Assembly (NCBI RefSeq): GCF_003002065.1
Contig: NZ_PVZG01000015.1
Coordinates: 1 to 64,000 of the forward strand
Direction of reading: 5' to 3'
Source: Pseudosporangium ferrugineum
GTDB taxonomy: Bacteria; Actinomycetota; Actinomycetes; Mycobacteriales; Micromonosporaceae
Length of the DNA stretch: 64,000 bases
Shown: one piece after another, positions 41,026 to 49,986 of the stretch
Position numbering within the stretch: position 1 is the first letter of the stretch
How the letters are laid out: each line of letters begins with the position of its first letter
Position numbers and translations under genes: made by a program
Notes under the pieces: model-generated
What the model was told of the DNA's origin: nothing
The model's input: only the letters and a program-made list of their open reading frames with translations
Database searches by the model: none

Positions 41026-43356
41026 ATGACCTCCGTGCTGGCCCCGCAGCGCCCGGAGGCCGCGCCCGTCGCGGTCGTCCGCGCCGGGCCGGCGCATCCC
41101 GCGCGCGGACGCGCGGTGGCGTGGGCCTACCTGGCGGCCGTCGGGATCGTGCTGGCCTGGCTGGCCGCCGGTCCGGAGTGGCTGCGCACCCCGCTGACGG
41201 CGGTCGCCGCGGTGGGCGGGCTGGGCGCCATGGTGTACGGCGTGCGCCGCATGGCCCTGCCCGGCGAGCGGGGCCCGTGGGCCTGCCTGCTTGCGTCGGC
41301 GCTGCTCTTCTTCTGCGGCATCGTCGTGCGGGCCGTGGTGCCCGGCGCGGGTGCCTCCCCGCCGACGGCCATGGCGCTCGTCTCGGACATCTTCGTGCTG
41401 CCCGGGTACCTGGTCATGGGCTGGGCCTTCTGGGGCATGCTGCGCCGCCGGCAGGCCTCGGACGACGACCCCGCCCGGGTCGACGCCGCGCTCGTCGGGC
41501 TGGCGACGGCGTTCATGTGCTGGACGTTCCTGATGGCCCCGTCGATGGCGCAGGTGGACCTCTCGCCGCTGCGGGTGGCCAACTCCTTCTTCCCGATCTT
41601 CGACGTCATGCTGCTGGTGCTCGCGGCGCAGCTGGGGCTCTCCGGGGGCGCCCGGCAGCTCTCGCTCTGGCTGCTCATCACGGCCGCCGCGGCCATGTTC
41701 GCCGGCGACTTCCTCTTCATGCTGCGCGACGGCGGCCTCGCCGAGGTGCCGCAGCACACCGTCGACGTGCTCTTCGCCGCCACGTTCCTGTTCGTCGGGG
41801 CGGCCGGGGTGCACCCGTCGATGCGCAGCCTCACCGCGCCGCAGCGGATCGTGGTCAAGGACCTCAGCAAGCTGCGTACGGGGCTGATGGCGCTCATGGT
41901 CGTCGTACCCGTGGTCATCACGACGCTCGAGCCGGTCGGCGGGATCGTGGACGGCACGGTCCGGGCCGCGCTCTGCGTCCTGCTGATCGTCACGGTCTTC
42001 TACCGGGTGGTCCGCTCGAACAATTCGCGGGCCCGCGCCGAACGCGCCACCCGGCGGCGCGCCACCCACGACGCCCTCACCGACCTGCCCAACCGGGAGC
42101 TGCTCGCCGAGACCGTGGCGAGCTGGGGCGACCGGGCCGTCGCCGAGCAGCTCGAGATCAGCCTGCTCTTCATCGACCTCGACCGGTTCAAGATGGTCAA
42201 CGACCACTGGGGCCACGAGGTCGGCGACGAGCTGCTCTGCGCGGTCGCCGGGCGGCTCGGCGCCCAGGTCCGCGACGCCGACCTGGTCTGCCGGATCGGC
42301 GGCGACGAGTTCGTCATCGCCCTGGCCAGCCCGTCGCACTCGGCGCTCGCCGAGTCGCTCGCCGACCGGGTGCTGGAGGAGTTCGCCCGCCCGTTCGAGC
42401 TGTCGGTCGGCAACGTGGTCATCTCCGCCTCGATCGGCGTCGCCAAGTCGCCGGGCGGGGCGCACGCCCTCGAGCTGATCCGCGACGCCGACACCGCGAT
42501 GTACAAGGCCAAGGGCTCCGGGCGCAACGCGTACGCGCTGTTCGACACGTCCCTGCGCGATCAGGTCCGCGACCGGATGAACCTGGAGCAGGCGCTGCGC
42601 GGCGCCCTCGTCCGCGGTGAGCTGGCGGTGCACTACCAGCCGATCGTCGACCTGGCGACGGACGAGCTCGACGGCTTCGAGGCGCTCATGCGGTGGCAGC
42701 ACCCCACGCTGGGCGCGGTGTCACCGCTCGACTTCATCCCCATCGCCGAGGAGACCGGCCTGATCGTCGAGAGCGGCGCCTGGCTGCTGCGGGAGGCGGC
42801 CGCCCAGCTCGCCGCGTGGCGTGCCGAGCGGGGCCCGGACGCGCGGCCCCTGCACGTGTCGGTCAACGTCTCCGTCCGGCAGCTGCGCGACCAGGCGCTC
42901 GTCGGCGTGGTCCGGGACGTGCTCGCCGGCACCGGCCTGCCGCCCGGGGCGCTGTGGCTGGAGATCACCGAGTCCGGCGTGATGGAGGACCTGGAGACCG
43001 CGCTCGCGACCCTCGACGCCCTCGCCGAGCTGGGCGTGACCCTCTGCATCGACGACTTCGGTACGGGCTACTCGTCGCTGAGCTACCTCAACCGGCTGCC
43101 GGTCGGCATCGTGAAGCTCGACCGCTCCTTCGTCTCCGAGGTGGGCGAGCACGGGGCGAACGAGTCGATCGTCCGGGCGGTGCTGGCGATGACCCGGTCG
43201 ATGAACCTGCGGGTGGTGGCCGAGGGCGTGGAGACCGCTCTGCAGCGCGACTGGCTCCGCGACCACGGCTGCGACCTGGCGCAGGGCTGGCTCTACGGGC
43301 GCCCCCGGACCCCCGCGGAGCACGCCGGGCTGATCCACCGGCCCACCGTCGGCTGA
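41026..43356 (+). CDS. Membrane-bound GGDEF-EAL cyclic-di-GMP enzyme
   Basis: A 776-residue protein. About ten hydrophobic helices fill residues 25-325; the GGDEF domain (about 345-510) has an intact active site at RIGGDEFVIAL (GG at 425) and the RxxD product-inhibition site RDAD five residues before it; the EAL domain (about 520-770) has EAL at 552-554 and the catalytic segments DDFGTGYSSLSYL, KLDRSFV and VAEGVET. Both synthesis and breakdown of c-di-GMP are therefore possible. The membrane part has no sensor domain I can name. ATG 41026 has GGAGGG upstream. Confidence 0.93.
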   Translation: MTSVLAPQRPEAAPVAVVRAGPAHPARGRAVAWAYLAAVGIVLAWLAAGPEWLRTPLTAVAAVGGLGAMVYGVRRMALPGERGPWACLLASALLFFCGIVVRAVVPGAGASPPTAMALVSDIFVLPGYLVMGWAFWGMLRRRQASDDDPARVDAALVGLATAFMCWTFLMAPSMAQVDLSPLRVANSFFPIFDVMLLVLAAQLGLSGGARQLSLWLLITAAAAMFAGDFLFMLRDGGLAEVPQHTVDVLFAATFLFVGAAGVHPSMRSLTAPQRIVVKDLSKLRTGLMALMVVVPVVITTLEPVGGIVDGTVRAALCVLLIVTVFYRVVRSNNSRARAERATRRRATHDALTDLPNRELLAETVASWGDRAVAEQLEISLLFIDLDRFKMVNDHWGHEVGDELLCAVAGRLGAQVRDADLVCRIGGDEFVIALASPSHSALAESLADRVLEEFARPFELSVGNVVISASIGVAKSPGGAHALELIRDADTAMYKAKGSGRNAYALFDTSLRDQVRDRMNLEQALRGALVRGELAVHYQPIVDLATDELDGFEALMRWQHPTLGAVSPLDFIPIAEETGLIVESGAWLLREAAAQLAAWRAERGPDARPLHVSVNVSVRQLRDQALVGVVRDVLAGTGLPPGALWLEITESGVMEDLETALATLDALAELGVTLCIDDFGTGYSSLSYLNRLPVGIVKLDRSFVSEVGEHGANESIVRAVLAMTRSMNLRVVAEGVETALQRDWLRDHGCDLAQGWLYGRPRTPAEHAGLIHRPTVG

Positions 43357-43359
43357 TCC

Positions 43360-43415
43360 TGCCCCGCCGGCCCCGGTCCACGATCGGGGGCACGCCGGTA
43401 CGGCCGGGCGGGGCA
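43360..43415 (+). terminator. Large hairpin after the GGDEF-EAL gene
   Basis: Arms 43360-43372 and 43402-43415 pair over 13 positions with one bulged G, enclosing a 29-base loop. It starts three bases after the stop codon and ends 17 bases before the next start. Confidence 0.5.
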
Positions 43416-43431
43416 TCGCTACCGTTGTCGG

Positions 43432-44004
43432 GTGTCTGAGATCCCGTGGTGGGGCCTGCCCCTGATCGCCGTCGTGTTCGCCCTGGTCGGGGCGGGTGTG
43501 ACACTGCTGGTGTCGTCCCGCGACAACTATCTGCGCAGCCGTGCCAAGCGCACCCGCCGGTGGTACGCCGAGCGCCGCGACGCCTACGTCGCCCTGCTGG
43601 CGCAGTTCGAACGGGCGACGTACCGGTTGCGGGCCGCGCTGGATTCGGGGCAGCCGATGCCCGGGCCGTTCACGTATCTCGACGAGGTGGGTCCCGCGCT
43701 GATGCAGGTCCGCCTGCTCGCCTCGGGGCAGGTGCGCAGCGCCGCGCTGGCCGTGCACCTGCTGCTCGAGAAGCTGTACGGCAGCCGCCCGACCCCGCCG
43801 CCCGGCGTCGACCCGGCGAAGTCGGTGCGCGAGATGCTCGGCCACGTGCCGCTGGTGATGCAGCAGTTGGAGGCGGCGATCCGGGAGGAGCTGGGCATCG
43901 AGGTGACGCCGCCGCCGATGCCGGTGGAGGGGCCGCCGCGGTCGCTGCGGACGTACCTGCGGCGGGGCAGCGGGGCGTCCCAGGAGTCGAGCGTCACTGG
44001 GTGA
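43432..44004 (+). CDS. Small single-helix membrane protein of unknown function
   Basis: A 190-residue protein I do not recognise. One N-terminal helix (PLIAVVFALVGAGVTLLVSS, about 9-28) is followed by a basic turn (RSRAKRTRRW) and a helical cytoplasmic domain, then a Pro-rich linker (PTPPPGVDP, PPPMPVEGPP). The topology and length suggest a membrane-tethered helical bundle. GTG 43432 is the likely start. It precedes the KDPG aldolase gene by 57 bases, but no functional link is evident. Confidence 0.6.
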   Translation: MSEIPWWGLPLIAVVFALVGAGVTLLVSSRDNYLRSRAKRTRRWYAERRDAYVALLAQFERATYRLRAALDSGQPMPGPFTYLDEVGPALMQVRLLASGQVRSAALAVHLLLEKLYGSRPTPPPGVDPAKSVREMLGHVPLVMQQLEAAIREELGIEVTPPPMPVEGPPRSLRTYLRRGSGASQESSVTG

Positions 44005-44061
44005 TCTTGGCGCGGGCGGGGCAGGATCGTCAGGGAGACGACGAACCCCGGGGAGGCGTCC

Positions 44062-44691
44062 ATGCCGGACATGTCGGTGACTGAGGCGATCGTGCGCAGC
44101 GGCGTGGTGGCGGTGCTGCGGGCGCCGACGGCCGACGCGTTCTCGGCGGTCGCCGACGTGCTCGTGGAGTCGGGCATCACCGCGCTGGAGGTGACCCTCA
44201 CCTCCAAGGGCGCCCTGGAGGCGCTCGCCGGCCTCTGCCGCCAGCTGCCCCCGCACGTCGTCGTCGGGGCGGGCACCGTGCTCAGCGCCGACGACGCCGA
44301 GGCGAGCATCGACGCCGGCGCCGCGTTCCTGGTCTCGCCCGTGGCCGTGCCCGGCGTCGAGGGGGCGGGCGTGCCGTTCTACCCGGGCGCGTTCACCCCG
44401 AGCGAGATCTTCGCCGCCGCGCGGACGGGTGCGCCGCTGGTCAAGCTCTTCCCGGCGTCGGCGGTCGGCCCGCGCTACCTCAAGGACCTGCACGGGCCGC
44501 TGCCCGACGTGCGGATCATGCCCACCGGCGGCATCGAGATCGCCGACGTGGCGGCCTGGCTCGGCGCCGGCGCGGCGGCGGTCGGGCTGGGCGGGCCGCT
44601 GCTCGGCGACGCCGCCTCGGGCGGCAGCCTGGCCCGGCTGGCCGACCGGGCCCGCCGGGCCGCCGACGCGGTCGCGTACGCCCGCTCGTGA
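44062..44691 (+). CDS. eda: KDPG/KHG aldolase
   Basis: A 209-residue class I aldolase that splits 2-keto-3-deoxy-6-phosphogluconate into pyruvate and glyceraldehyde 3-phosphate. The catalytic Glu is in ALEVTLTSKG (about 43), the Schiff-base Lys in PLVKLFPAS (about 131), and the phosphate site is MPTGGI and GLGGPLL. ATG 44062 has GGAGG seven bases upstream. It is coupled by GTGA overlap to the kinase gene, giving a two-step module for 2-keto-3-deoxygluconate. Confidence 0.9.
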   Translation: MPDMSVTEAIVRSGVVAVLRAPTADAFSAVADVLVESGITALEVTLTSKGALEALAGLCRQLPPHVVVGAGTVLSADDAEASIDAGAAFLVSPVAVPGVEGAGVPFYPGAFTPSEIFAAARTGAPLVKLFPASAVGPRYLKDLHGPLPDVRIMPTGGIEIADVAAWLGAGAAAVGLGGPLLGDAASGGSLARLADRARRAADAVAYARS

Positions 44692-45617
44692 GCGGCCTGC
44701 TGACGTTCGGCGAGACCATGGGGGTGGTCAGCGCCGAGGGCATCGGCGCGCTGGATCACGCCCGGGGCTTCACCTTCGGCATCGGCGGCGCGGAGAGCAA
44801 CGTGGCGATCGGCGCCGCCCGGCTCGGCGCGCCCGTCACCTGGCTCGGCCGGGTCGGAGACGACGCCAGCGGCGACCTGATCGCCCGCCGGCTGCGGGCC
44901 GAGGGCGTCGCCGCCGTGGTGATCCGCGACCCCTCGTTCACCGGGCTCATGGTCAAGCATCGGCGCACCGGGGCGCTGCTCACCGTCGACTACCACCGCG
45001 CGGGCAGCGCCGGGTCCCGCCTCGCGCCGTCCGACGTCCCGGCCGACGCGGTGCGGGCGGCCGCGATCGTGCACGTCACCGGCATCACGCCGGCGCTGAG
45101 CGACTCCGCGCGGGCGGCGGTCTTCCAGGCCGTGGAGACCGCGCGGGCGGCGGGCGTGACGGTGTCGGTGGACGTCAACTACCGCGCCAAGCTGTGGTCG
45201 CGCTTCGACGCCGCGCCGGTCCTGCGCGACCTGGTGGCCCGGGCCGATATCGTCTTCGCCGGCCCGGCGGAGGCGGCGCTGTTCGTGGACGGACCCCCGC
45301 TCGACGGGCTCGCCGCCCTCGGCCCGGCCGAGGTGGTGGTCAAGGACGGCGCCCGCGGGTGCACCGCCCTGATCGACGGCGAGCGGCACGCGGTCGCGGC
45401 GCCGGACGTGGCGGTGGTGGACCCGGTCGGTGCCGGGGACGCCTTCGTGGCCGGCTACCTCGCCGACCGCCTGGCCGGCGCGCAGCCCGCGGCCCGGCTG
45501 GCGACGGCGATCGCGGCGGGCGCGTGGGCGGTGACGGTCCCCGGCGACTGCGAGGGCCTGCCGACCCGCGCCGACCTGGCCGCCCTCGCCTCGGCCACCG
45601 ACGACGTCCTGCGCTGA
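44688..45617 (+). CDS. kdgK: PfkB-family sugar kinase, probable 2-keto-3-deoxygluconate kinase
   Basis: A 309-residue ribokinase-fold kinase. N-terminal GIGGAESNVAIGAARLG (about 31-47) and the C-terminal signature DPVGAGDAFVAGYLADRL with the catalytic Asp (about 249) are clear. The GTG start lies in the eda stop (GTGA). Pairing with a KDPG aldolase points to 2-keto-3-deoxygluconate as substrate, as in hexuronate or Entner-Doudoroff-type routes; another 2-keto sugar acid cannot be excluded. Confidence 0.85.
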   Translation: MSGLLTFGETMGVVSAEGIGALDHARGFTFGIGGAESNVAIGAARLGAPVTWLGRVGDDASGDLIARRLRAEGVAAVVIRDPSFTGLMVKHRRTGALLTVDYHRAGSAGSRLAPSDVPADAVRAAAIVHVTGITPALSDSARAAVFQAVETARAAGVTVSVDVNYRAKLWSRFDAAPVLRDLVARADIVFAGPAEAALFVDGPPLDGLAALGPAEVVVKDGARGCTALIDGERHAVAAPDVAVVDPVGAGDAFVAGYLADRLAGAQPAARLATAIAAGAWAVTVPGDCEGLPTRADLAALASATDDVLR

Positions 45618-45624
45618 GGGCCGG

Positions 45625-46308
45625 CTAGCCCCGCCGGACCAGGAATTCGTTGCCGTCCGGATCGGCCAGTAGGTCCGCGCCGTCCGTGCCGGGCCCGAGC
45701 CGGGTGGCCCCGAGGGAGATCAGCTCGCCGGCCGCCGCCACGAGCTCGAAGCGCTGCCGGGCCGGCTCCTCCCGGGGCCGCACCGGCGGGCCTCCCCAGG
45801 AGATCTTCGTCCCGCCGTCCGGCGATTGGATCGCGGTCTCCTCGTCCCGGTCCCAGACGAGCGGCCAGCCCAGGGCCCGGCTCCAGAACAGCCCGGTCGC
45901 GCGGGTGCCGTCGCAGCTGAGCTCGCCGAGGAAGCCGCACCCGGCGAGGAAGGCGTTGCCCGGCTCGATGACGCAGAACTCGTAGCCCGCGGGGTCGGCC
46001 AGGACGACGTGCCCCTCCTCGGGCCGCTGCCCGACATCGAGGTGGCTGCCGCCGAGGCCCAGCGCCTTCTCCACCGTCCGCTCCCGGTCGCCGGGCCCGG
46101 CGCTGGTCAGGTGCGGATGCACGAGGTTGGCGCCGAGCCGGCCCGCGCGCCCCGGCACGAACCGGAGACCGGCCTGGGCGTCCCCGCCCGGCAGGAGCAC
46201 ACCGGCGCCGTCCGCGACGGTCTCCCGGCCGAGCAGGGCGCCCCAGAATTCCGCCGCCCGGGCCGGATCCCGGGCCTCGAAGGTCACCGCCAGCAGCCGC
46301 GTACGCAT
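45625..46308 (-). CDS. VOC-family (glyoxalase-like) protein
   Basis: A 227-residue protein with two VOC half-domains. First repeat: LLAVTFEARDPARAAEFWGA, ending DPAGYEFCVIEP; second repeat from FSWRALGWPL-like residues near 130, ending LADPDGNEFLV. The metal ligands of true glyoxalases are only partly present, so this is a general VOC member of unknown substrate. ATG 46308 is chosen; the upstream residues are not conserved-looking. Confidence 0.85.
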   Translation of the reverse strand: MRTRLLAVTFEARDPARAAEFWGALLGRETVADGAGVLLPGGDAQAGLRFVPGRAGRLGANLVHPHLTSAGPGDRERTVEKALGLGGSHLDVGQRPEEGHVVLADPAGYEFCVIEPGNAFLAGCGFLGELSCDGTRATGLFWSRALGWPLVWDRDEETAIQSPDGGTKISWGGPPVRPREEPARQRFELVAAAGELISLGATRLGPGTDGADLLADPDGNEFLVRRG

Positions 46309-46352
46309 CCTGCGGACAGTAGGGACCGTCCCGCCGCGACCACAACGCATTT

Positions 46353-47414
46353 CTAGGGTGTCACCCCGGTGAGTGCGTGGCCGTAGTCCTCGACCGCGAG
46401 GTAGGACCGCAGGTGGGCGTGGCGGGAGCCGACCGCGACGTCCCGCCAGAACCGCTGGGCGGGATGCGCCGAGCCGAAGCCGCCGACCCCGTGCAGGTCC
46501 AGCATCAGCTCGACGGCGGTGCGGCAGTCCCGCGCGGCCTCGGCCATCTCGAACCTCAGGCGGGCGTGGCCGGCGGGCGCGACGTCACCCGAGTCGGCGG
46601 CCTCCGCGGCCGCCGTCAGGGTCCGCTCCGCGCGGCCCACGAGCAGGGCCGCCTCGGCGAGCGTGTGCCGGACCGCCGGCGACTCCGCCATCCGGGTGTA
46701 CGCCGTCATGCTCGGCCTGCGGTCGGAGGCGACCATCGCCTCGGTGACGTCCAGGGCGCCGCGGGCCGCACCCACCACGGGGGCGAGCACCGTGGTGACG
46801 TAGAAGAGGTGCGTCGCCGGGTCCGGCGGGCGTGCCGCGGCGATCCGGCCGTCCGGCACCGGCACGTCGTGGGCCACCAGGGTGTGGCTGCCGGTGCCGC
46901 GCATGCCGGCGGTGTCCCAGGTCCGCTCGACGGTCAGCGCGGACACCGGGACCGCCGCGAAGCAGTACGTCCCCTCGACCAGGACGGCGAGCCCGGCCCA
47001 GGCGGCGTCCTCGCAACCCGAGACGTACGCCCACCGCCCGGTCACGCGCACCCCGCCGGGCTCGCGCACCCCGGTCGCGGACGGCGTACCGGAGCCGCAG
47101 GCGAGCCCCTTCGGATCGGCGAAGTAGCCGGGGGGCGCCGCGGCGCCGAACACGTCGGTGACGAAGGTCTTGGAGGTGGCGCAGGTGCCGGCGATCCACG
47201 CGGTGGCCGGGCAGTGCCGGCCGATCCCGGCGAGGACGCCGGCGACGGTCACGGCGCTCGCCCCGTCCCCGCCGGCGGACGCGGGGGCCCGGAGCGCGAA
47301 CGCCCCCGCGGCGCGGGCCGCGTCGAGGCTCTCCGCGGCCGGGCGGCCCTGCCGTTCGGTACGGGCGGCGTTCTCGCGCAGGACTCGGGCCAGGTCAGTG
47401 TCGATGGAGGTCAC
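46353..47414 (-). CDS. Acyl-CoA dehydrogenase-type flavoprotein
   Basis: A 353-residue protein of the acyl-CoA dehydrogenase fold, closest to the class D flavin monooxygenase / HsaA-like branch. Features: GIGRHCPATAWIAG (about 66), GSGTPSATGVREPGGVRVTGR (beta domain), TWDTAGMRGTGSHTLV and the C-terminal helical end QRFWRDVAVGSRHAHL. The catalytic Glu of classical dehydrogenases is not seen. It is divergent from the AraC gene, which may control it. GTG 47414 is the likely start. Confidence 0.82.
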   Translation of the reverse strand: MTSIDTDLARVLRENAARTERQGRPAAESLDAARAAGAFALRAPASAGGDGASAVTVAGVLAGIGRHCPATAWIAGTCATSKTFVTDVFGAAAPPGYFADPKGLACGSGTPSATGVREPGGVRVTGRWAYVSGCEDAAWAGLAVLVEGTYCFAAVPVSALTVERTWDTAGMRGTGSHTLVAHDVPVPDGRIAAARPPDPATHLFYVTTVLAPVVGAARGALDVTEAMVASDRRPSMTAYTRMAESPAVRHTLAEAALLVGRAERTLTAAAEAADSGDVAPAGHARLRFEMAEAARDCRTAVELMLDLHGVGGFGSAHPAQRFWRDVAVGSRHAHLRSYLAVEDYGHALTGVTP

Positions 47415-47507
47415 GTGGATCGACTGAACCAGGCGTACGGCGCCGGAACCATGCGCGATCGGCCCACCTTCATCCGCGTCCGTGCCGCCGCGGCCTACCA
47501 TGCGGCC

Positions 47508-48395
47508 GTGGACCTGATCAGCTCGGTGATCGGTGCCGTGCGGACCGGCACCCCGCACGCCCGCCGGATCACCGAATCCGGCGCGTGGGGTGCGCGCTAC
47601 CCGGCCTTCGTGGGCGTCGGCTTCCACGTCGTGCTCGGCGGCACGGGCTGGCTGGTCGGCCGCGGCGGCACCACCACCGCCCTGCGGGCCGGCGACGTCG
47701 TCCTGGCGCCGTTCGGCTCGGAGCACGGGCTCAGCCACGCGCCGCGCCCGCTCGGCGCGCTGCCCATGGCGCCGATGAGCGGCGAGCCTCCGGCAGCCGG
47801 TCCGTCCGACTTCGACTTCCTCTGCGGGTGCTACCGGCTCGACCGCGGCCGGGCCCACGAATTCCTGCGGCACCTGCCCGACGTGGTGGTGATCCCGCGC
47901 GACGAGGACGGGCAGGCGCGGCTGCGGCTCCTGACCGCCCTGCTGGACGACGACGTGTCCGAGGACCGGCCGGGCGGCGGGGCGAGCCGGGCCGCGCTGC
48001 TCGACCTCATCCTCGTGCACGCCCTGCGCCGCTGGCAGGAACGGTCCGGGGAGTGGCCGGCCGTCGCGGACCCGCGCATCGCCGCCGCCCTGCACGCCAT
48101 CCACGACGGGCCGGAGCGGGCGTGGACGGTGCAGCGGCTGAGCGGGGTGGCGGGCATGTCGCGGACGGCGTTCGTGCGGCGGTTCACCGCGGCGGTGGGC
48201 AAGCCGCCGATGGCGTATGTGACCGGGTGGCGGCTCGTCTGCGCCGCCCGGCTCCTGCGCGAGACCCGGGACCCGCTGGCCGCCATCGCCCGGCGGGTCG
48301 GCTACGCGACCGAGTCCGCGTTCGGCGGGGCCTTCCGCCGCGAGTTCGGCGTAGCGCCGGGTCGCTTCCGGGCGGACATGGATCTCGCTCGCTGA
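47508..48395 (+). CDS. AraC-family regulator with cupin sensor
   Basis: A 295-residue regulator. The N-terminal cupin (about 1-150, VVLGGTGWLVGRGG and LRAGDVVLAPFGSEHGL) is of the Cupin_6 type; the C-terminal double HTH is at about 195-290 (WTVQRLSGVAGMSRTAFVRR, then PLAAIARRVGYATESAFGGA). GTG 47508 gives the usual family start (VDLISSVIGAV); an upstream ATG at 47451 is possible. It is divergent from the flavoprotein. Confidence 0.88.
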   Translation: MDLISSVIGAVRTGTPHARRITESGAWGARYPAFVGVGFHVVLGGTGWLVGRGGTTTALRAGDVVLAPFGSEHGLSHAPRPLGALPMAPMSGEPPAAGPSDFDFLCGCYRLDRGRAHEFLRHLPDVVVIPRDEDGQARLRLLTALLDDDVSEDRPGGGASRAALLDLILVHALRRWQERSGEWPAVADPRIAAALHAIHDGPERAWTVQRLSGVAGMSRTAFVRRFTAAVGKPPMAYVTGWRLVCAARLLRETRDPLAAIARRVGYATESAFGGAFRREFGVAPGRFRADMDLAR

Positions 48396-48464
48396 CCGGA
48401 TCGTTCCGGCGGGCGTCGGGTCCGTGCCTTACCCCGGCCGCCGTACGGGCGGCAGGATCGAGCC

Positions 48465-49061
48465 ATGACCAACGCGCTCGTCATCATCGACGTCCAGGAG
48501 TCCTTCCGGGCCCGCCCGCTGTGGCAGGCCGTCAGCAATCCCGGCATCGCCGCCCAGGTGCGCCGGCTCGCCGAGGCCGCCCGGGCCGCCGGTGATCTCG
48601 TGGTGTGGGTGCTGCACGCCGAGCCCGGCAGCGGCGGCGTCTTCGACCCGGAGAGCGGGCACGTCCGCGTCTTCGCCGAGCTCGAGCCCCGCCCCGGCGA
48701 GCCGGTCATCACCAAGACCTCGCACAACGCGTTCACCACGACGAACCTTCAGCAGTTGCTGACCGCTCGGGGCGTGCGCGGGCTGACGGTCTGCGGCATC
48801 CGTACGGAGCAGTGCGTCGAGACCACCACCCGGGTCGGCTCGGACCTCGGGTACGCCGTCACGTTCGTCACCGACGCCACCGCCACGTTCCCGATCCCGC
48901 ACCACACCGCCCCGGCCGGGCAGAGCCTCGAGGAGTTGCTGGCGGATCCCCGTACGCTCGCCGCCGAGGACGTCGTGGCCCGCACGGAGTACGTCCTGGC
49001 CGGCCGCTTCGCTACCATCGCCACCGTGGGCCAACTGACGGGAGAGCTGACCGGATCGTGA
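48465..49061 (+). CDS. Cysteine hydrolase of the isochorismatase family
   Basis: A 198-residue enzyme. The catalytic triad is complete: Asp in LVIIDVQESF (about 9), Lys in VITKTSHNAF (about 86) and Cys in GIRTEQCVETTT (about 116). It belongs to the nicotinamidase/isochorismatase superfamily with unknown substrate. Its stop overlaps the GTG of the next gene (GTGA), a GlxA-type regulator, so regulator and enzyme are co-translated. Confidence 0.9.
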   Translation: MTNALVIIDVQESFRARPLWQAVSNPGIAAQVRRLAEAARAAGDLVVWVLHAEPGSGGVFDPESGHVRVFAELEPRPGEPVITKTSHNAFTTTNLQQLLTARGVRGLTVCGIRTEQCVETTTRVGSDLGYAVTFVTDATATFPIPHHTAPAGQSLEELLADPRTLAAEDVVARTEYVLAGRFATIATVGQLTGELTGS

Positions 49062-49975
49062 GCCGCATCGTGTTCGTCCTGGTGCCGGGGCTGCACCTGC
49101 TCGACCTTGCGGGGCCGGCGCAGGTGTTCTCCACCGCCGCCGACCTCGGGCACGACCACCCGCTCTCGTACCTCGCCGACCGGCCCGAGATCCGTACCCA
49201 TCAGGGCGTCACCCTGCGCGCGGAGACCTCCTGGCCGGACCTGTCGCCGGCCGACCTGGTGGTGGTGCCGGGCTGGCACTCGCCGCGACTGGCCGGCACC
49301 GGGCACCTGGAGCGGCGCACCCTCGACCGGATCGCCGGGCATCACGCGGCCGGCGGCACGGTGGCCAGCATCTGCGCGGGCGCCGACGCGCTCGGGCGGG
49401 CCGGCCTGCTCGACGGCCGCCGGTGCACGACCCATCACGACGTGCAGGACGAGGTGGCCCGGCGCTACCCGCGGGCCGTCGTGGTGCGCGACGTGCTCTA
49501 CGTCGAGGACGACCGGGTGATCACGTCCGCCGGCATCGCCAGCGGCATCGACCTCGCCCTGCACCTGATCGCGGTGTGGCACGGCCCGGCGGCGGCCGCC
49601 CGGGTGGCCCGGCAGATGGTCGTGTACGCCCGCCGCAACGGCGACGAGCAGCAGGTCGGCACGATGCTGCGGCACCGCGCCCACCTCAGCGACGCGGTGC
49701 ACCGGGTGCAGGACCGGATCGACGACCGGTTCACCGAGCCCCTGCCGCTGGCCCGTCTCGCCGCGGCGGCGGGGATGAGCGAACGCACCCTGACCCGCCG
49801 GTTCGAGGCGGCCACCGGGCAGACCCCGCTGCGCTACCAGCAGCTGCTGCGGGTGGAGCGGGCCGAGCACCTGATCGGGCACGGCGCGACGGTCGAGGCG
49901 GCGGCCCGCGCCGTCGGCTTCGGCGACGCCCGGATGCTGCGCCGGCTGCGCTCCCGCGGGGCGCCGGCCCGGTGA
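49058..49975 (+). CDS. GlxA-type AraC regulator with DJ-1/PfpI domain
   Basis: A 305-residue regulator. Residues 1-170 are a DJ-1/PfpI domain (RIVFVLVPGLHLLDLAGPAQ; nucleophile-elbow Cys in VASICAGADAL, about 109) and 200-305 an AraC HTH pair (LPLARLAAAAGMSERTLTRR and TVEAAARAVGFGDARML). Relatives regulate amide or nitrile metabolism. It is translationally coupled to the cysteine hydrolase, so that is its likely target. Confidence 0.88.
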   Translation: MSRIVFVLVPGLHLLDLAGPAQVFSTAADLGHDHPLSYLADRPEIRTHQGVTLRAETSWPDLSPADLVVVPGWHSPRLAGTGHLERRTLDRIAGHHAAGGTVASICAGADALGRAGLLDGRRCTTHHDVQDEVARRYPRAVVVRDVLYVEDDRVITSAGIASGIDLALHLIAVWHGPAAAARVARQMVVYARRNGDEQQVGTMLRHRAHLSDAVHRVQDRIDDRFTEPLPLARLAAAAGMSERTLTRRFEAATGQTPLRYQQLLRVERAEHLIGHGATVEAAARAVGFGDARMLRRLRSRGAPAR

Positions 49976-49986
49976 GCGCCGGCCGC

